This document shows, in pieces, positions 21,515 through 29,665 of a stretch of 64,000 nt of DNA (its first letter is position 1; every line of letters starts with the position of its first letter). This DNA is from Thermus caldifontis. Its GTDB lineage: Bacteria > Deinococcota > Deinococci > Deinococcales > Thermaceae. Position numbers and translations under genes: made by a program. The notes under the pieces were generated by a model, which was not told the origin of the DNA, did not search any database, and worked only from the letters and a program-made list of their open reading frames with translations. Where the stretch lies: contig NZ_QGMX01000003.1 of NCBI RefSeq assembly GCF_003336745.1, forward strand, positions 124,001-188,000. The letters are read 5' to 3'.

Positions 21515-22336
21515 TTACTCCTCCTTGTCCACATCCCGGTGGCTCACCTCCACCCGGAAGCGGCTTGAGAGCTCCTCGGCGAGCCGTTCCGCCACCGCCA
21601 CGCTCCGGTGCCTTCCCCCGGTGCACCCCACGGCCACGGTGTAAAAGGCCCTTCCCTCCGCCTTGGCCCCTTCCGCCGCCAGCCCCACCACCGCCAGAAG
21701 GGCCCGGTAGTAGGGTTCGTACTCCTCCCGGAACACGTAGGCCTGGACCTCGGGGGCAAGCCCCGTTTTGGGCTTCAGGGCGGAGTCGTAATGGGGGTTG
21801 GGCAGGGGACGCACGTCCAGGACCAGATCTGCCTCCTGGGGTGGACCCCACTTGAAGCCGAAGGAGATGAGGCGCAAAAGGAAGCCCGCCTCCTCCCCCA
21901 GAAAGCGCAGCAAGACCTCCTTAAGGGCCCTGGGGGAAAGCTCCGAGGTGTCCAGGACCAGGTGGGCCCTAGCCCTTAGAGGTCCCAGGATGCGGCGCTC
22001 CTCCCCGATCTCCCGCATGAGGTTGCCCGCCCCTAAGGGGTGGACCCTCCGGGTCAGGTTGTAGCGGCGGAGGAGGACCTCGGGGCGGGCCTCGAGGTAG
22101 ATCACCGTGGGCTTGAGCCCGTCCAAGGCCCCTTCCAAATCCCCAAAGAAGGCCAGGGCCCGAGCGTCCAGCACCACCCCCGCCCGCTCCACCCCCCTTC
22201 TGCCCAGCTCTTCCAGGAGGGCCGGCCACAGGCTTGGGGGGAGGTTGTCCACCATGAAGTAGCCCAGGTCCTCCAAAAAGCCCTTGGCCGTGGTCTTGCC
22301 CGCCCCGGATAGCCCCGAAAGCACCAGAAACCGCAT
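21515..22336 (-). CDS. rapZ: RapZ-family nucleotide-binding protein (YvcJ)
   Basis: 273 aa from ATG 22336. Seen: Walker A LSGLSGAGKTTAKGFLEDLGYFMVDNLPP at the N-terminus, VVLDARALAFFGDL, YLEARPEVLLRRYNLTRRVHPL (Walker B-like), ISFGFKWGPPQEADLVLDVRPLPNPHY (the linker signature), and the C-terminal VAVGCTGGRHRSVAVAERL. In E. coli RapZ controls GlmS via small RNAs; in Gram-positives YvcJ hydrolyses nucleotides; the role in Thermus is unknown. A TATAGT -10 (22344-22349) ends 7 nt before the ATG and overlaps the stop codon of the upstream CPBP gene. The long upstream extension of the frame is shadow sequence. Confidence 0.93.
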   Translation of the reverse strand: MRFLVLSGLSGAGKTTAKGFLEDLGYFMVDNLPPSLWPALLEELGRRGVERAGVVLDARALAFFGDLEGALDGLKPTVIYLEARPEVLLRRYNLTRRVHPLGAGNLMREIGEERRILGPLRARAHLVLDTSELSPRALKEVLLRFLGEEAGFLLRLISFGFKWGPPQEADLVLDVRPLPNPHYDSALKPKTGLAPEVQAYVFREEYEPYYRALLAVVGLAAEGAKAEGRAFYTVAVGCTGGRHRSVAVAERLAEELSSRFRVEVSHRDVDKEE

Positions 22337-22344
22337 CCCCTTGA

Positions 22345-23151
22345 CTATACCCGCCTTCTCAGCCAGAGGTTGAAGAGGGAAAGGAGGAAGACCCCGGGAA
22401 GCCCCACCACCCCTACAAGGAGGTCGTGGGTGCGCTCCACCAAAAGGAGGGATAGGCCCGCGATGGCGTTCAAGGTTCCATGAAGGAGGGCTGCGGCCAA
22501 TACCGAGCCTCCTCCTTCCCGCACCCAAAGGAGGACGGGGGTTAAGGCTAGGGTGAGGAGGATCATCATGGGAACCCCTAGAAGGGGCTCCCTGGGGTAG
22601 TTGTGGCCGGCCAGGATGAGGGGGGCGTGCCACAGGCCCCAGAAGAAGCCGATCTCCAGGCTGGCGGGCCAGAAACCCCTTTCCCGGAGCCTTTCCCAAA
22701 GGTACCCCCGCCACAGGAGCTCCTCCCCCAAGGCGGCCAGGAGGTTCACCGTGGCCCCCGCCACCAGGGCGGAGAGGATCAGGACCAAGGGCAGGAGTCT
22801 CCAGAAGGCTTCGGGGATCCCTGGGGCGGCTTCCGGGGGGATGGTGGACCGGAGGGCATCCAAGCCTTGCCAGGCGCCAAAGGGGAGGCTCAAGGGGATG
22901 GAAAGGAGGGTGAGGGCCACGGGAAAGAGCCAGGCGAAAAGCCAGTAGCGGTTGGGCCTTGGGGTGAGGGGGAGGTGGATTCCCTCCTTGCGGGCGAAGT
23001 ACAGGGCCACCAAGCCGGGAATCCACATGTAAAGGAGGCTGAAGGCCAGGTAGGCAGGGGTATCCACCCTTCCGCCCCCCAGGTAAAAGGCTAAGAAGGC
23101 CCCCCAGGAAAGCCCCAGGGCCCAGGAGAAAGCTTGCATAGGCCTCTCCAT
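22345..23151 (-). CDS. CPBP-family intramembrane metalloprotease (Abi/CAAX type)
   Basis: 268 aa from ATG 23151 with about seven to eight membrane helices. Signature motifs of the CPBP family are present: AALGEELLWRGYLWERL (EExxxR-type glutamates, about residues 150-166) and FFWGLWHAPLILAGH (FxxxxWH with His, about 180-194); the third conserved His/Asn region (ALLHGTLNAIAGL) follows near residue 240. These residues coordinate the catalytic metal in Rce1-like enzymes. Substrates are unknown. The stop codon overlaps the rapZ promoter. SD AAGGGAT is 3 nt before the start. Confidence 0.88.
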   Translation of the reverse strand: MERPMQAFSWALGLSWGAFLAFYLGGGRVDTPAYLAFSLLYMWIPGLVALYFARKEGIHLPLTPRPNRYWLFAWLFPVALTLLSIPLSLPFGAWQGLDALRSTIPPEAAPGIPEAFWRLLPLVLILSALVAGATVNLLAALGEELLWRGYLWERLRERGFWPASLEIGFFWGLWHAPLILAGHNYPREPLLGVPMMILLTLALTPVLLWVREGGGSVLAAALLHGTLNAIAGLSLLLVERTHDLLVGVVGLPGVFLLSLFNLWLRRRV

Positions 23152-23235
23152 TTTATCCCTTGAGGAGCCCTCGAGGGCCCTTGGCCCAGGCTCCGGGCCA
23201 AAGGGGCTCACCTCATTGGGCCATAATGGGGTTGC

Positions 23236-23520
23236 ATGAAGGCCATGACCTTCTGGGTCAAGCCGCAAAGCTCCATAGAGGCCCTGCCCGAGGCCAAAGA
23301 GCTGGTGCAGGACCTCCTGGAACTCTTTTACGAGTACTTCCCCGAGTACGAGGGCTGCCTGGGTTTTTCCCAGTCTCCGAGAAGGCCCCGCTACCTCTTC
23401 CTCTACATGGAAGGTCCCTGCGGGGGGCTTCTGCCCTCAGCGGCCCTTTTCCTTAAAGACCTATTGCAAACCGCCTTCCCAGGGGCTGAGGTTAGGGTGT
23501 ACGGGAAGCCCTGGCCCTAG
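23236..23520 (+). CDS. small hypothetical protein
   Basis: 94 aa from ATG 23236, with a CATAAT -10-like box at 23222-23227, 8 nt upstream. The protein (LPEAKELVQDLLELFYEYFPEYEGCLGF ... YLFLYMEGPCGG ... FLKDLLQTAFPGAEVRVYG) reads as a compact alpha/beta domain with two Cys. No family recognised. It overlaps the convergent cobalamin adenosyltransferase gene by 4 nt. The 84-nt gap to the divergent CPBP gene holds only this promoter. Confidence 0.65.
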   Translation: MKAMTFWVKPQSSIEALPEAKELVQDLLELFYEYFPEYEGCLGFSQSPRRPRYLFLYMEGPCGGLLPSAALFLKDLLQTAFPGAEVRVYGKPWP

Positions 23521-24080
23521 CGCCTCTTCTTCACCAGCCACTCCTCCTCCCGTACGCCCTCCCGGGCGTTCACCACCCGGGCCAGGACGAAGAGGAGGTC
23601 GGAAAGGCGGTTAAGGTAGCGGATAACCTCGGGGTTAACCGGTTCCTCCCGGCTTAGGGCCACCACCTTGCGCTCGGCCCGGCGCACCACGGTGCGGGCC
23701 AGGTGCAAGGCCGCTGCCGCCGGGTGACCCCCGGGAAGGACGAAGCCCCGGAAGGGAGGGCTTTCCTCCATATAGCGGTCAATGGCTTCTTCCAGCCCCT
23801 CCACATCCTGGGCATCCATACGGGCGATGTTCTTCTCGTAGGGGCTTCCCATGCGGGTGGCCAGATCGGCCCCCAGGTCAAAGAGGGCGTTTTGGATGCG
23901 CTCCAGAAGGTCGTGGAGGTCCAGATGCTCCCGGGGAAGGAGGCTTCGGGCCAGGCCCAGGGCGGAGTTGGCCTCGTCCACGGTGCCGTAGGCCTCCACC
24001 CGGGGATGGGCCTTCACCACCCGCTCGGCCCCGTAAAGGCCGGTTTCCCCGGCGTCCCCGGTCTTGGTGTAGATCTTCAT
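23517..24080 (-). CDS. cob(I)alamin adenosyltransferase, PduO type
   Basis: 187 aa from ATG 24080. Transfers the 5'-deoxyadenosyl group of ATP to cob(I)alamin to make coenzyme B12. Seen: the ATP-binding N-terminus KIYTKTGDAGETGLYGAERV, VEAYGTVDEANSALGLARSLL, the central helices, and the diagnostic FVLPGGHPAAAALHLARTVVRRAERKVVAL followed by NRLSDLLFVLARVVN. All are hallmarks of the PduO/MMAB trimeric family. TACAAT (24087-24092) ends 6 nt before the ATG, so the mRNA is probably leaderless. No other B12 genes lie in the window. Confidence 0.93.
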   Translation of the reverse strand: MKIYTKTGDAGETGLYGAERVVKAHPRVEAYGTVDEANSALGLARSLLPREHLDLHDLLERIQNALFDLGADLATRMGSPYEKNIARMDAQDVEGLEEAIDRYMEESPPFRGFVLPGGHPAAAALHLARTVVRRAERKVVALSREEPVNPEVIRYLNRLSDLLFVLARVVNAREGVREEEWLVKKRR

Positions 24081-24098
24081 GGCCCCATTGTAGGTCCT

Positions 24099-24126
24099 AA
24101 AAAACATCCCCCGGGTTTCCCCGGGG
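24099..24126 (-). terminator. intrinsic terminator after tRNA-Arg
   Basis: On the minus strand, stem CCCCGGG/CCCGGGG with a GAAA loop, then a GATG spacer and six T residues. It begins 6 nt past the encoded CCA end of the tRNA gene. Confidence 0.75.
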
Positions 24127-24131
24127 GGTTT

Positions 24132-24208
24132 TGGCGGGCCCGAGAGGATTCGAACCCCTGACCTGCTGATCCGTAGTCAGCCGCTCTATCCAACTGAGCT
24201 ACGGGCCC
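24132..24208 (-). tRNA. tRNA-Arg (anticodon ACG)
   Basis: A 77-nt gene with the CCA end encoded (24132-24134). The acceptor stem GGGCCCG/CGGGCCC is perfect, the D arm reads GCTCAGTTGGATAGAGC, the anticodon stem GCTGA/TCAGC encloses CTACGGA (anticodon ACG, read as ICG), and the T arm AGGGGTTCGAATCCTCT is canonical. The anticodon decodes CGN arginine codons. It has its own promoter (24221-24250) and terminator (24099-24126). Confidence 0.97.
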
Positions 24209-24220
24209 AAGCCGACCCTT

Positions 24221-24250
24221 AAGGTAGCATGGCAAAGCCCCCCTTGTCAA
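24221..24250 (-). promoter_or_regulatory. promoter of the tRNA-Arg gene
   Basis: Minus-strand -35 TTGACA (24245-24250), an 18-bp spacer and -10 TACCTT (24221-24226). The mature tRNA begins 12 nt further on. A consensus -35 of this quality is rare among the promoters of this window, as expected for a stable RNA gene. Confidence 0.75.
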
Positions 24251-24252
24251 TA

Positions 24253-24471
24253 ATGGGTTTGGTGCGGGATAAGCGTCTGGAGGCCCATCTTCTCCATCTT
24301 CTCCGGGAGCCCAGGACCCTCGAGGACCTCCACACCCGGCTGCAACCCCTCCACCCTGGGCTTAGGAAGGCCACCCTCTTCGCTCTTCTGGTGCGCCTCA
24401 GGCGGGAAGGGAGGGTGCTTTTCTGCGAGGGGCGCTTTTTAGCGGGGGAAGAGGAGGGTGCGGAGGTTTAA
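24253..24471 (+). CDS. small protein, possible winged-helix
   Basis: 72 aa if started at ATG 24253. In-frame ATG 24229 and GTG 24262 are alternatives; the first overlaps the tRNA promoter, and the last has an AATAAT box 7 nt upstream, as in leaderless genes. The sequence KRLEAHLLHLLREPRTLEDLHTRLQPLHPGLRKATLFALLVRLRREGRVLFCEGRFLAG has the helix-turn-helix plus beta-wing rhythm of a small winged-helix domain. No sequence family is recognised. Its last 33 nt overlap the convergent metalloprotease gene. Confidence 0.55.
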   Translation: MGLVRDKRLEAHLLHLLREPRTLEDLHTRLQPLHPGLRKATLFALLVRLRREGRVLFCEGRFLAGEEEGAEV

Positions 24472-26307
24472 CCCATCGGTAAGCTGAACCTCCCACTGGC
24501 CCCCCGTGGGAAGGTTTTCCAGGGCAAACCGCACCTCCCCCGCCCGGTGCCAAAGGCCCAAGGCGGTGCGGGTGCCATCTATGGCCGTGTGGAAAAGGGA
24601 GAAATAGGGGTAGCCCTGGACCCTGGCTAAGAGGAAGCCCCCCTCTTCCCTCAGCTCCACCTGGGGCTCGGCCAGGGGAAGCACGGGACTAACCGTTTCC
24701 TTGAGAAGCTGGGTTCCGAGGTAAAGCCCCACCCGGCTGTAAGGCTCCAGGGGCAGACGGGCCTGGAAGTGCAGGATGCCTTCGGAGTCTTTAAGGACGA
24801 CTACTGGGGCCTCCCGGACTTCTCCAGAGGGGGTTTGGGCCCGAAGATGGTAAGGGGAGGCTTCCCCTTCCGGTTCTGCGGAAACCCTAAGGGGCGGGTT
24901 GAAGACCAACTCCCCTTGCCCTATGCGGCCGGAAAAGAGGAGGCCTTCTTCGGGCAGGGATTGGGGCTTCGGGGGAGAGGTCTCCAGGAAACTCTGGGCT
25001 CCTTCGTAGGTATAGTCGGAAACCCACTGGGGACCGCAGTAGCTCATGAGGTCATAAAGTTGGCTTGGGTCCTTTAGGGACCCGTTGGCTAGGTCGTAAC
25101 CCCAGGTGCCGATCTTGCCACCCTCGTAGGGATAGTTGGGGTCGCCGGATACCCCACAAGGGGCGTGTTCCCGGCCAAAGTTATGCCCCAGCTCGTGGGC
25201 CATGACCGCGGGGCCGCTTTGGGCATAGTCCCAACCTACCGCCACCGGATAGCCGATATAGCCAATCCCGGCGATGCCCGAGGTGTAGGAAACCTTGACG
25301 AAGCCATAGTAGTAGCGGCCGCTTCCGTCGGTTTGGCGCAAGATACGGAGCTCATCCAAAAGCTGGGCCCAGGCGTTCCCGTCCGTGGCGCTCAGGGTGC
25401 CGGAGAACGTGTAGGGAGCCCGTTGGGAAAAGGCCACCTCCTTCAAGGGCCAGATGCGCCAGAGGGTCTGGCTGAAGCTGGGCACCTGGGCTTGTTGCCC
25501 CTGATGGATTACCGGAACCACGGTGAGGTGGAGCACCGTGCCCGCACCCACGTTGGGGGTTAGGGTTAAGAGGTTGTCGCTTTCGTTGCTCTCGGCCACC
25601 TGGTCCTGGGGGTCGGCCCGCAGTTCCACCCGTAGCCCTGGAGCTACCCAACCTTCGGGTAGGGTGGCGGTGCAGGTGGTGGCCAGGTTCCCTGGGTCGG
25701 TGGCGGTGGGGATGGGGTTGGGGCAGGTAAAGGTGAGGTTGCCCTGGAAGGTGCTCCCCTGGTACACGGCTCCGGCCAAGGGGTTGCTCAGGGTGATGGG
25801 GGAAGGGCTTGCCAGGAGGTGGACCCTAAGCAAGGCGGGCTTGCCTGCCACCAAGCGGAGGTTCTCCTTGAGCACGGTTTGCCCCCATTCCGCCTTGGCG
25901 AGGCGCAGGTTTTGGGAAGCCTGGGTAACCTCGAGGGTCAAGGAAGCTTCCTGCACCAGGCCTCCTCCCTGGCCCCGCACGAAGAGGTTGTAGGTGCCGG
26001 TGGGGGTGGAGGGGCCTGCGGCCAGGGTTAAGGTCTGGGTAACGGGATTGGGGCCGGTGACGGTTAGGCTTCCCGGGGAGAGGGTTATCCCCGGGGGAGG
26101 ATTAACTAAGGCCAGGCTCACGGTACCGGTGAAACCGTTTTGGGGTGTTAGGGTGAGGGTAAAGGGCTGAGTTTGCCCCTGGATCACCGTAAGGGTGGGG
26201 GGATTGAGCTCCAGCGCAAAGTCGCCAGTGGGGCGGTTGGGAAATAGGCTGTTGCAAGCCCCCAGGAGGAGTACCAAGACCAAGACAAGGGACACCCGTT
26301 GGCCCAT
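24439..26307 (-). CDS. lipoprotein metzincin-type zinc metalloprotease
   Basis: 622 aa from ATG 26307, chosen because TAGGGT (26315-26320) ends 7 nt upstream; ATG 26313 is too close to that box. The signal peptide ends in a lipobox (LLLGAC), so the protein is probably a lipoprotein. Next come an Ig-like beta domain (about 30-130, PPTLTVIQGQTQPFTLTL), a CARDB-like domain (LRVELRADPQDQVAESNESDNLL) and a protease domain with the metzincin zinc motif HELGHNFGREH at about 371-381 and the Met-turn YDLMSYCG about 40 residues later. The C-terminal part is beta-rich. All catalytic residues are present. Substrate unknown. Confidence 0.87.
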   Translation of the reverse strand: MGQRVSLVLVLVLLLGACNSLFPNRPTGDFALELNPPTLTVIQGQTQPFTLTLTPQNGFTGTVSLALVNPPPGITLSPGSLTVTGPNPVTQTLTLAAGPSTPTGTYNLFVRGQGGGLVQEASLTLEVTQASQNLRLAKAEWGQTVLKENLRLVAGKPALLRVHLLASPSPITLSNPLAGAVYQGSTFQGNLTFTCPNPIPTATDPGNLATTCTATLPEGWVAPGLRVELRADPQDQVAESNESDNLLTLTPNVGAGTVLHLTVVPVIHQGQQAQVPSFSQTLWRIWPLKEVAFSQRAPYTFSGTLSATDGNAWAQLLDELRILRQTDGSGRYYYGFVKVSYTSGIAGIGYIGYPVAVGWDYAQSGPAVMAHELGHNFGREHAPCGVSGDPNYPYEGGKIGTWGYDLANGSLKDPSQLYDLMSYCGPQWVSDYTYEGAQSFLETSPPKPQSLPEEGLLFSGRIGQGELVFNPPLRVSAEPEGEASPYHLRAQTPSGEVREAPVVVLKDSEGILHFQARLPLEPYSRVGLYLGTQLLKETVSPVLPLAEPQVELREEGGFLLARVQGYPYFSLFHTAIDGTRTALGLWHRAGEVRFALENLPTGGQWEVQLTDGLNLRTLLFPR

Positions 26308-26366
26308 CCCCATAACCCTAGCCGATGCATGGGCCCGGGGGATGAGAGATGCTATCCTGACCCTTA

Positions 26367-27470
26367 ATGCGCCCGGGGCTCGAGGCCAAGCGGCTGGTCA
26401 TCAAGGTGGGTAGCGCAGTCCTGGCGGGGCCTAAGGGGCTAGAGCGGGAGGTGATGGCGGAGATCGCTCGCCAGGTCCTGGCCCTTATCCAGGAGGGGCG
26501 GGAGGTGGTCCTGGTCTCCTCGGGGGCGGTGGCGGCGGGGATGGCGGCTCTGGGGGTGCCCCGCCCCCAGGATATGCCCACCAAGCAGGCCCTGGCCGCC
26601 ATCGGCCAGCCCCTCCTCATGGCAGCGTGGCGGGAGGCCTTTGCCCCTACCCCGGTGGCTCAGGTGCTTCTCACCGCCGAGGACCTGGCCAGCCGCGGGC
26701 GCTATCTCAACGCCAAGGCCACCTTGCAGGCCATTTTTCACCTTGGGGCCGTGCCCATCATCAACGAGAACGATACCGTGGCCTTCCACGAGATCCGTTT
26801 TGGGGACAACGACCAGCTTTCCGCCCGGGTGGCGGCCTTGGTGGAGGCGGGGCTTCTGCTCCTCCTTTCCGACGTGGATGCCCTCTATGAGGATGATCCC
26901 AAGAGGAATCCTCTGGCCCGCCCCATTCCCGAGGTGGAACGGGTGGAGCAGGTTTTAGCCCATGCGGGGGAGGGGAACCCCCTGGGAAGCGGGGGGATGC
27001 GCTCCAAACTCCTGGCGGCCCGCATGGCCGGGCGGTTGGGTATCCCCACCCTGCTCCTGCCGGGAAGGAGGCCGGGGGTGGTGCTGGAGGCTCTAGGGGG
27101 GGCACCTTTGGGCACGTACTTCCATGCCACCAGGCGCTACCGGGGGCAGAGGGCCTGGCTCTATGGGCTTCTTCGGCCCAAGGGGGAGCTGGTGCTGGAC
27201 GCCGGAGCGGTGCGGGCCCTAAGGGAAAGGGGGGCAAGCCTCTTGCCCGCCGGCATCAAGGCGGTGCGGGGGCGGTTTGGCCGGGGGGAGGCGGTGCGTC
27301 TCCTAAGCGAGGGGGGGGAGGAGGTGGGGATGGGCCTGGCCAACTACGCCGCCGAGGAGATAGAGCGCATCAAGGGACATAGGAGCACCGAGATAGAGGC
27401 CCTTTTGGGCTACCGCTACACCGAGGAGGTGGTCCACCGGGACCACCTGGTCTTGAAGGAGGAAGGATGA
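26367..27470 (+). CDS. proB: glutamate 5-kinase
   Basis: 367 aa from ATG 26367. First step of proline synthesis: ATP-dependent phosphorylation of glutamate. Seen: AKRLVIKVGSAVLAG, EVVLVSSGAVAAGMAALG, PTKQALAAIGQPLLM, PIINENDTVAFHEIRFGDNDQLSARVA, LLLLSDVDALYEDDP, GSGGMRSKLLAARMAGRLGIPTLLLPG, and a C-terminal PUA domain from about 270 (LVLDAGAVRALRERGASLLPAGIKAVRG). A TATCCT -10 (26353-26358) sits 8 nt before the ATG. The stop overlaps proA by 4 nt (ATGA). Confidence 0.96.
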   Translation: MRPGLEAKRLVIKVGSAVLAGPKGLEREVMAEIARQVLALIQEGREVVLVSSGAVAAGMAALGVPRPQDMPTKQALAAIGQPLLMAAWREAFAPTPVAQVLLTAEDLASRGRYLNAKATLQAIFHLGAVPIINENDTVAFHEIRFGDNDQLSARVAALVEAGLLLLLSDVDALYEDDPKRNPLARPIPEVERVEQVLAHAGEGNPLGSGGMRSKLLAARMAGRLGIPTLLLPGRRPGVVLEALGGAPLGTYFHATRRYRGQRAWLYGLLRPKGELVLDAGAVRALRERGASLLPAGIKAVRGRFGRGEAVRLLSEGGEEVGMGLANYAAEEIERIKGHRSTEIEALLGYRYTEEVVHRDHLVLKEEG

Positions 27471-28735
27471 TGGGGTTGGGTGCTTCCCAAAAGGGGCTGG
27501 AGGAAACCCTGAGGAGGCTGGCGGAGGAGGCTCGGGCCCGGCTTCCGGAGATCGCCAAGGGAAACCGGGACGGGGCCCTTCTCGCCATGGCTCGGCTTCT
27601 GGAAGAGGCCTGGCCGGAGGTGCTAAGGGCTAACCGGGAGGACCTGGAGGAGGCCGCAAGGGCGGGCCTATCCCAGGCCAAGCTGGACCGGTTGGCCCTA
27701 AAGGATAAGGACCTCAAGACCCTCACCGAGGGCCTGCGCCAGATCGCCGCTCTTCCTGACCCCTTGGGCCGGATCGAGGGGCTTAGCAAAAGACCGAACG
27801 GCCTCAGGGTGGGGAGGATGCGCGTCCCCCTGGGCCTCATCGGCTTCATCTACGAGGCCCGGCCCGGGGCCACGGTGGAGGCGGTTTCCGTGGCCTTGAA
27901 GGCGGGAAACGCCATGCTCCTGCGGGGGGGAAAGGAGGCCTTCCGCTCCAACCAGGCCCTGGTTGCCCTGTGGCATAGGGCCTTGGGGGAGGCAGGGCTT
28001 CCCCTGGAGGCGGTGAGCCTGGTGCCCACCACGGACCGGGAGGCCATCCTGGCCATGTGCCGTCTGGAGCTATTGGACCTCCTCATCCCCCGGGGCGGGG
28101 AGGAGCTCATCCGGCTGGTGCAGAAGGAGGCCCGGGTGCCGGTTCTGGCCCACGCCAAGGGGGTGAACCACCTCTACGTGGACCGGAAGGCGGATCTTTC
28201 CATGGCCCTCCGCCTGGCCCTAAACGGCAAGACCCAGCGTCCGGCGGTGTGCAACGCCCTCGAGGCCGTTTTGGTGCACGAGGAGGTGGCGGAGGCCTTC
28301 CTGCCCATGCTAGAAAAGGCCATGCGGGAAAAGGGGGTGGAGCTTCGGGCCTGCCCCAAAGCCCTCCCCCTCCTTATGGAGGCGGTGCCCGCCCGGAAGG
28401 AGGAGTGGGACCGGGAGTACCTGGACCTGATCCTTCGGGTGAAGGTAGTCTCGGGCCTGGAAGAGGCCCTGGAGCACATCGCCCGCTACGGTTCCCGCCA
28501 CACCGAGGCCATCTGCACGGAAGACCCCCATGTGGCCTGGCGCTTCCTGGAGGAGGTGGACGCCAGCCTGGTCCTTTGGAACGCCTCCACCCGCTTCAAC
28601 GACGGCTTCCAGCTGGGCCTGGGGGCGGAGATCGGCATCAGCACCTCCAAGCTCCACGCCTACGGCCCCATGGGGCCCCTGGAGCTCACCACCACCAAGT
28701 GGGTGGCCCTGGGGGAAGGGCAGGAGCGGGAGTAG
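27467..28735 (+). CDS. proA: gamma-glutamyl phosphate reductase
   Basis: 422 aa. Second step of proline synthesis, NADPH-dependent reduction of gamma-glutamyl phosphate. Seen: ALLAMARLLEEAWPEVLRANREDLEEA, the segment VGRMRVPLGLIGFIYEARPGATVEA, KAGNAMLLRGGKEAFRSN (cofactor site), VPVLAHAKGVNHLYVD, and the catalytic Cys in RPAVCNALEAVLVHEEVA; C-terminal GSRHTEAICTEDP and NASTRFNDGFQLGLGAEIGISTSKLHAYGPMG are fully conserved family features. ATG 27467 overlaps the end of proB, giving a coupled proBA operon. Confidence 0.97.
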   Translation: MMGLGASQKGLEETLRRLAEEARARLPEIAKGNRDGALLAMARLLEEAWPEVLRANREDLEEAARAGLSQAKLDRLALKDKDLKTLTEGLRQIAALPDPLGRIEGLSKRPNGLRVGRMRVPLGLIGFIYEARPGATVEAVSVALKAGNAMLLRGGKEAFRSNQALVALWHRALGEAGLPLEAVSLVPTTDREAILAMCRLELLDLLIPRGGEELIRLVQKEARVPVLAHAKGVNHLYVDRKADLSMALRLALNGKTQRPAVCNALEAVLVHEEVAEAFLPMLEKAMREKGVELRACPKALPLLMEAVPARKEEWDREYLDLILRVKVVSGLEEALEHIARYGSRHTEAICTEDPHVAWRFLEEVDASLVLWNASTRFNDGFQLGLGAEIGISTSKLHAYGPMGPLELTTTKWVALGEGQERE

Positions 28736-28751
28736 CGCCCTGCGGGATACC

Positions 28752-29534
28752 GTGCTAGGGAAGGCCTTTCGCCTCTACACCCAAGCCCACGTCCCCTTTT
28801 TCGCCGCCGCCTTGGCCTACTACGCCCTCCTCTCCCTCATGCCCCTCCTGTTCTTGCTGGTGGGGGTCTTCGGCCTTTTCCTCTCGGGGAACGAGGCCCT
28901 ACGGGAAGGGTTTTTGGGGGGTGTGGAGGCTTTGGCCGAGGCCCTTTTCCCGGCCCGGCCCGAGCTGGCCCAGGACCTCCTGCGCTTCCTCACCCGGGGG
29001 GCTTTTCCCCTCACCCTGGTGAGCACCCTCTTCCTCCTCTGGTCCGGAAGCAACTTCTTTGCCGCCTTAAGCTACGCCTTGGGGCTCATCTTCGGCCGGC
29101 CCCCTGGTTTTCGCCACCGCCTTTTGGGCCTCCTCATGCCCCTTCTTCTGGGCCTAGGCCTCATCCTCCTTTCCCTTTTGGGCCTGGCCTTGGGGTTTGT
29201 CCTCCGTTTTCTCCCCCCGGAGTGGCGGAGCGCCCTAGGGCCTTTTGAGGTCTTCCTGCCCCTTTTCCTGGCCTTTTTGCTCTTCCTCCTCACCTACGCC
29301 TTCTTCCGCGGCCTAAAGGGGTTTCGCGGCCTTCTTCCCTTGAGCGTGGGGGCGGGGGTGGCGGCCCTCCTCTTTGAGGGGGTGCGGCTTGGTTTACCCA
29401 GGCTTCTTCCTCGCTCGCAATACGAGCTCCTCTACGGGCCCTTGGCGGGGTTTGTCCTGGCGCTATGGGGCCTCTACCTGGTGCTTTGGGTCTTCCTCCT
29501 GGGGGCGGTGGTGGCCAGGGTGGTGGAGGACTAG
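28752..29534 (+). CDS. YihY/BrkB-family inner-membrane protein
   Basis: About 260 aa from GTG 28752, the first usual start codon in frame after the proA stop; no clear SD, so the true start could be a few codons away. Six membrane helices. Family features: [31 protein letters not shown] at the N-terminus, [20 protein letters not shown] (the typical WxxSxxxxALxxALN-type region), [24 protein letters not shown], and a last helix [30 protein letters not shown]. The molecular role of the family (once called ribonuclease BN, then BrkB) is not settled. It is probably co-transcribed with proBA. Confidence 0.85.
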   Translation: MLGKAFRLYTQAHVPFFAAALAYYALLSLMPLLFLLVGVFGLFLSGNEALREGFLGGVEALAEALFPARPELAQDLLRFLTRGAFPLTLVSTLFLLWSGSNFFAALSYALGLIFGRPPGFRHRLLGLLMPLLLGLGLILLSLLGLALGFVLRFLPPEWRSALGPFEVFLPLFLAFLLFLLTYAFFRGLKGFRGLLPLSVGAGVAALLFEGVRLGLPRLLPRSQYELLYGPLAGFVLALWGLYLVLWVFLLGAVVARVVED

Positions 29535-29564
29535 AGCACCCCACGCCCTTTTGCTGGGTTGCAG

Positions 29565-29570
29565 TATCAT
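29565..29570 (+). promoter_or_regulatory. -10 box of the leuS leader transcript
   Basis: TATCAT ends 6 nt before the leader-peptide ATG at 29577, the same spacing as the leaderless genes of this window. No good -35 is visible at the usual distance, which is also true of many of the other promoters here. Confidence 0.6.
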
Positions 29571-29576
29571 GGTTCC

Positions 29577-29603
29577 ATGAGCCCGGCCAGGCTAGCCCCC
29601 TAA
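29577..29603 (+). CDS. leuS leader peptide (8 codons)
   Basis: ATG AGC CCG GCC AGG CTA GCC CCC TAA encodes M-S-P-A-R-L-A-P. Its ATG sits 6 nt after a TATCAT -10 box, so it would be translated as the 5' end of the transcript. It contains a single leucine codon, the seldom-used CTA. The stop lies 2 nt before the antiterminator strand of the attenuator. Too short to judge by coding statistics; the call rests on position and on the attenuator geometry. Confidence 0.6.
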   Translation: MSPARLAP

Positions 29604-29604
29604 A

Positions 29605-29650
29605 GGGAAGGGGCCTGGCCGTCCCCTTCCCCTTGGGGAAGGGTTTTTTT
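29605..29650 (+). promoter_or_regulatory. leuS transcription attenuator (antiterminator/terminator pair)
   Basis: Three segments compete. GGGAAGGGG (29605-29613) is perfectly complementary to CCCCTTCCC (29623-29631), forming a 9-bp antiterminator. CCCTTCCCC (29624-29632) is perfectly complementary to GGGGAAGGG (29635-29643), forming a terminator with a small loop and seven T residues (29644-29650). The two hairpins share the middle strand and exclude each other. The leuS ATG follows at 29666 with its own SD (GGGAGGAGG). Estimated ribosome footprints fit: a ribosome waiting at the Leu codon would leave the antiterminator free, and one at the stop codon would cover it. Confidence 0.75.
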
Positions 29651-29665
29651 GGGAGGAGGCCCAGC

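Noticed and set aside
29535..29665. T-box riboswitch before leuS
   Set aside because: The leader is only about 90 nt, and I see no specifier stem, no AG-bulge and no T-box sequence; the leader-peptide attenuator explains the stems.
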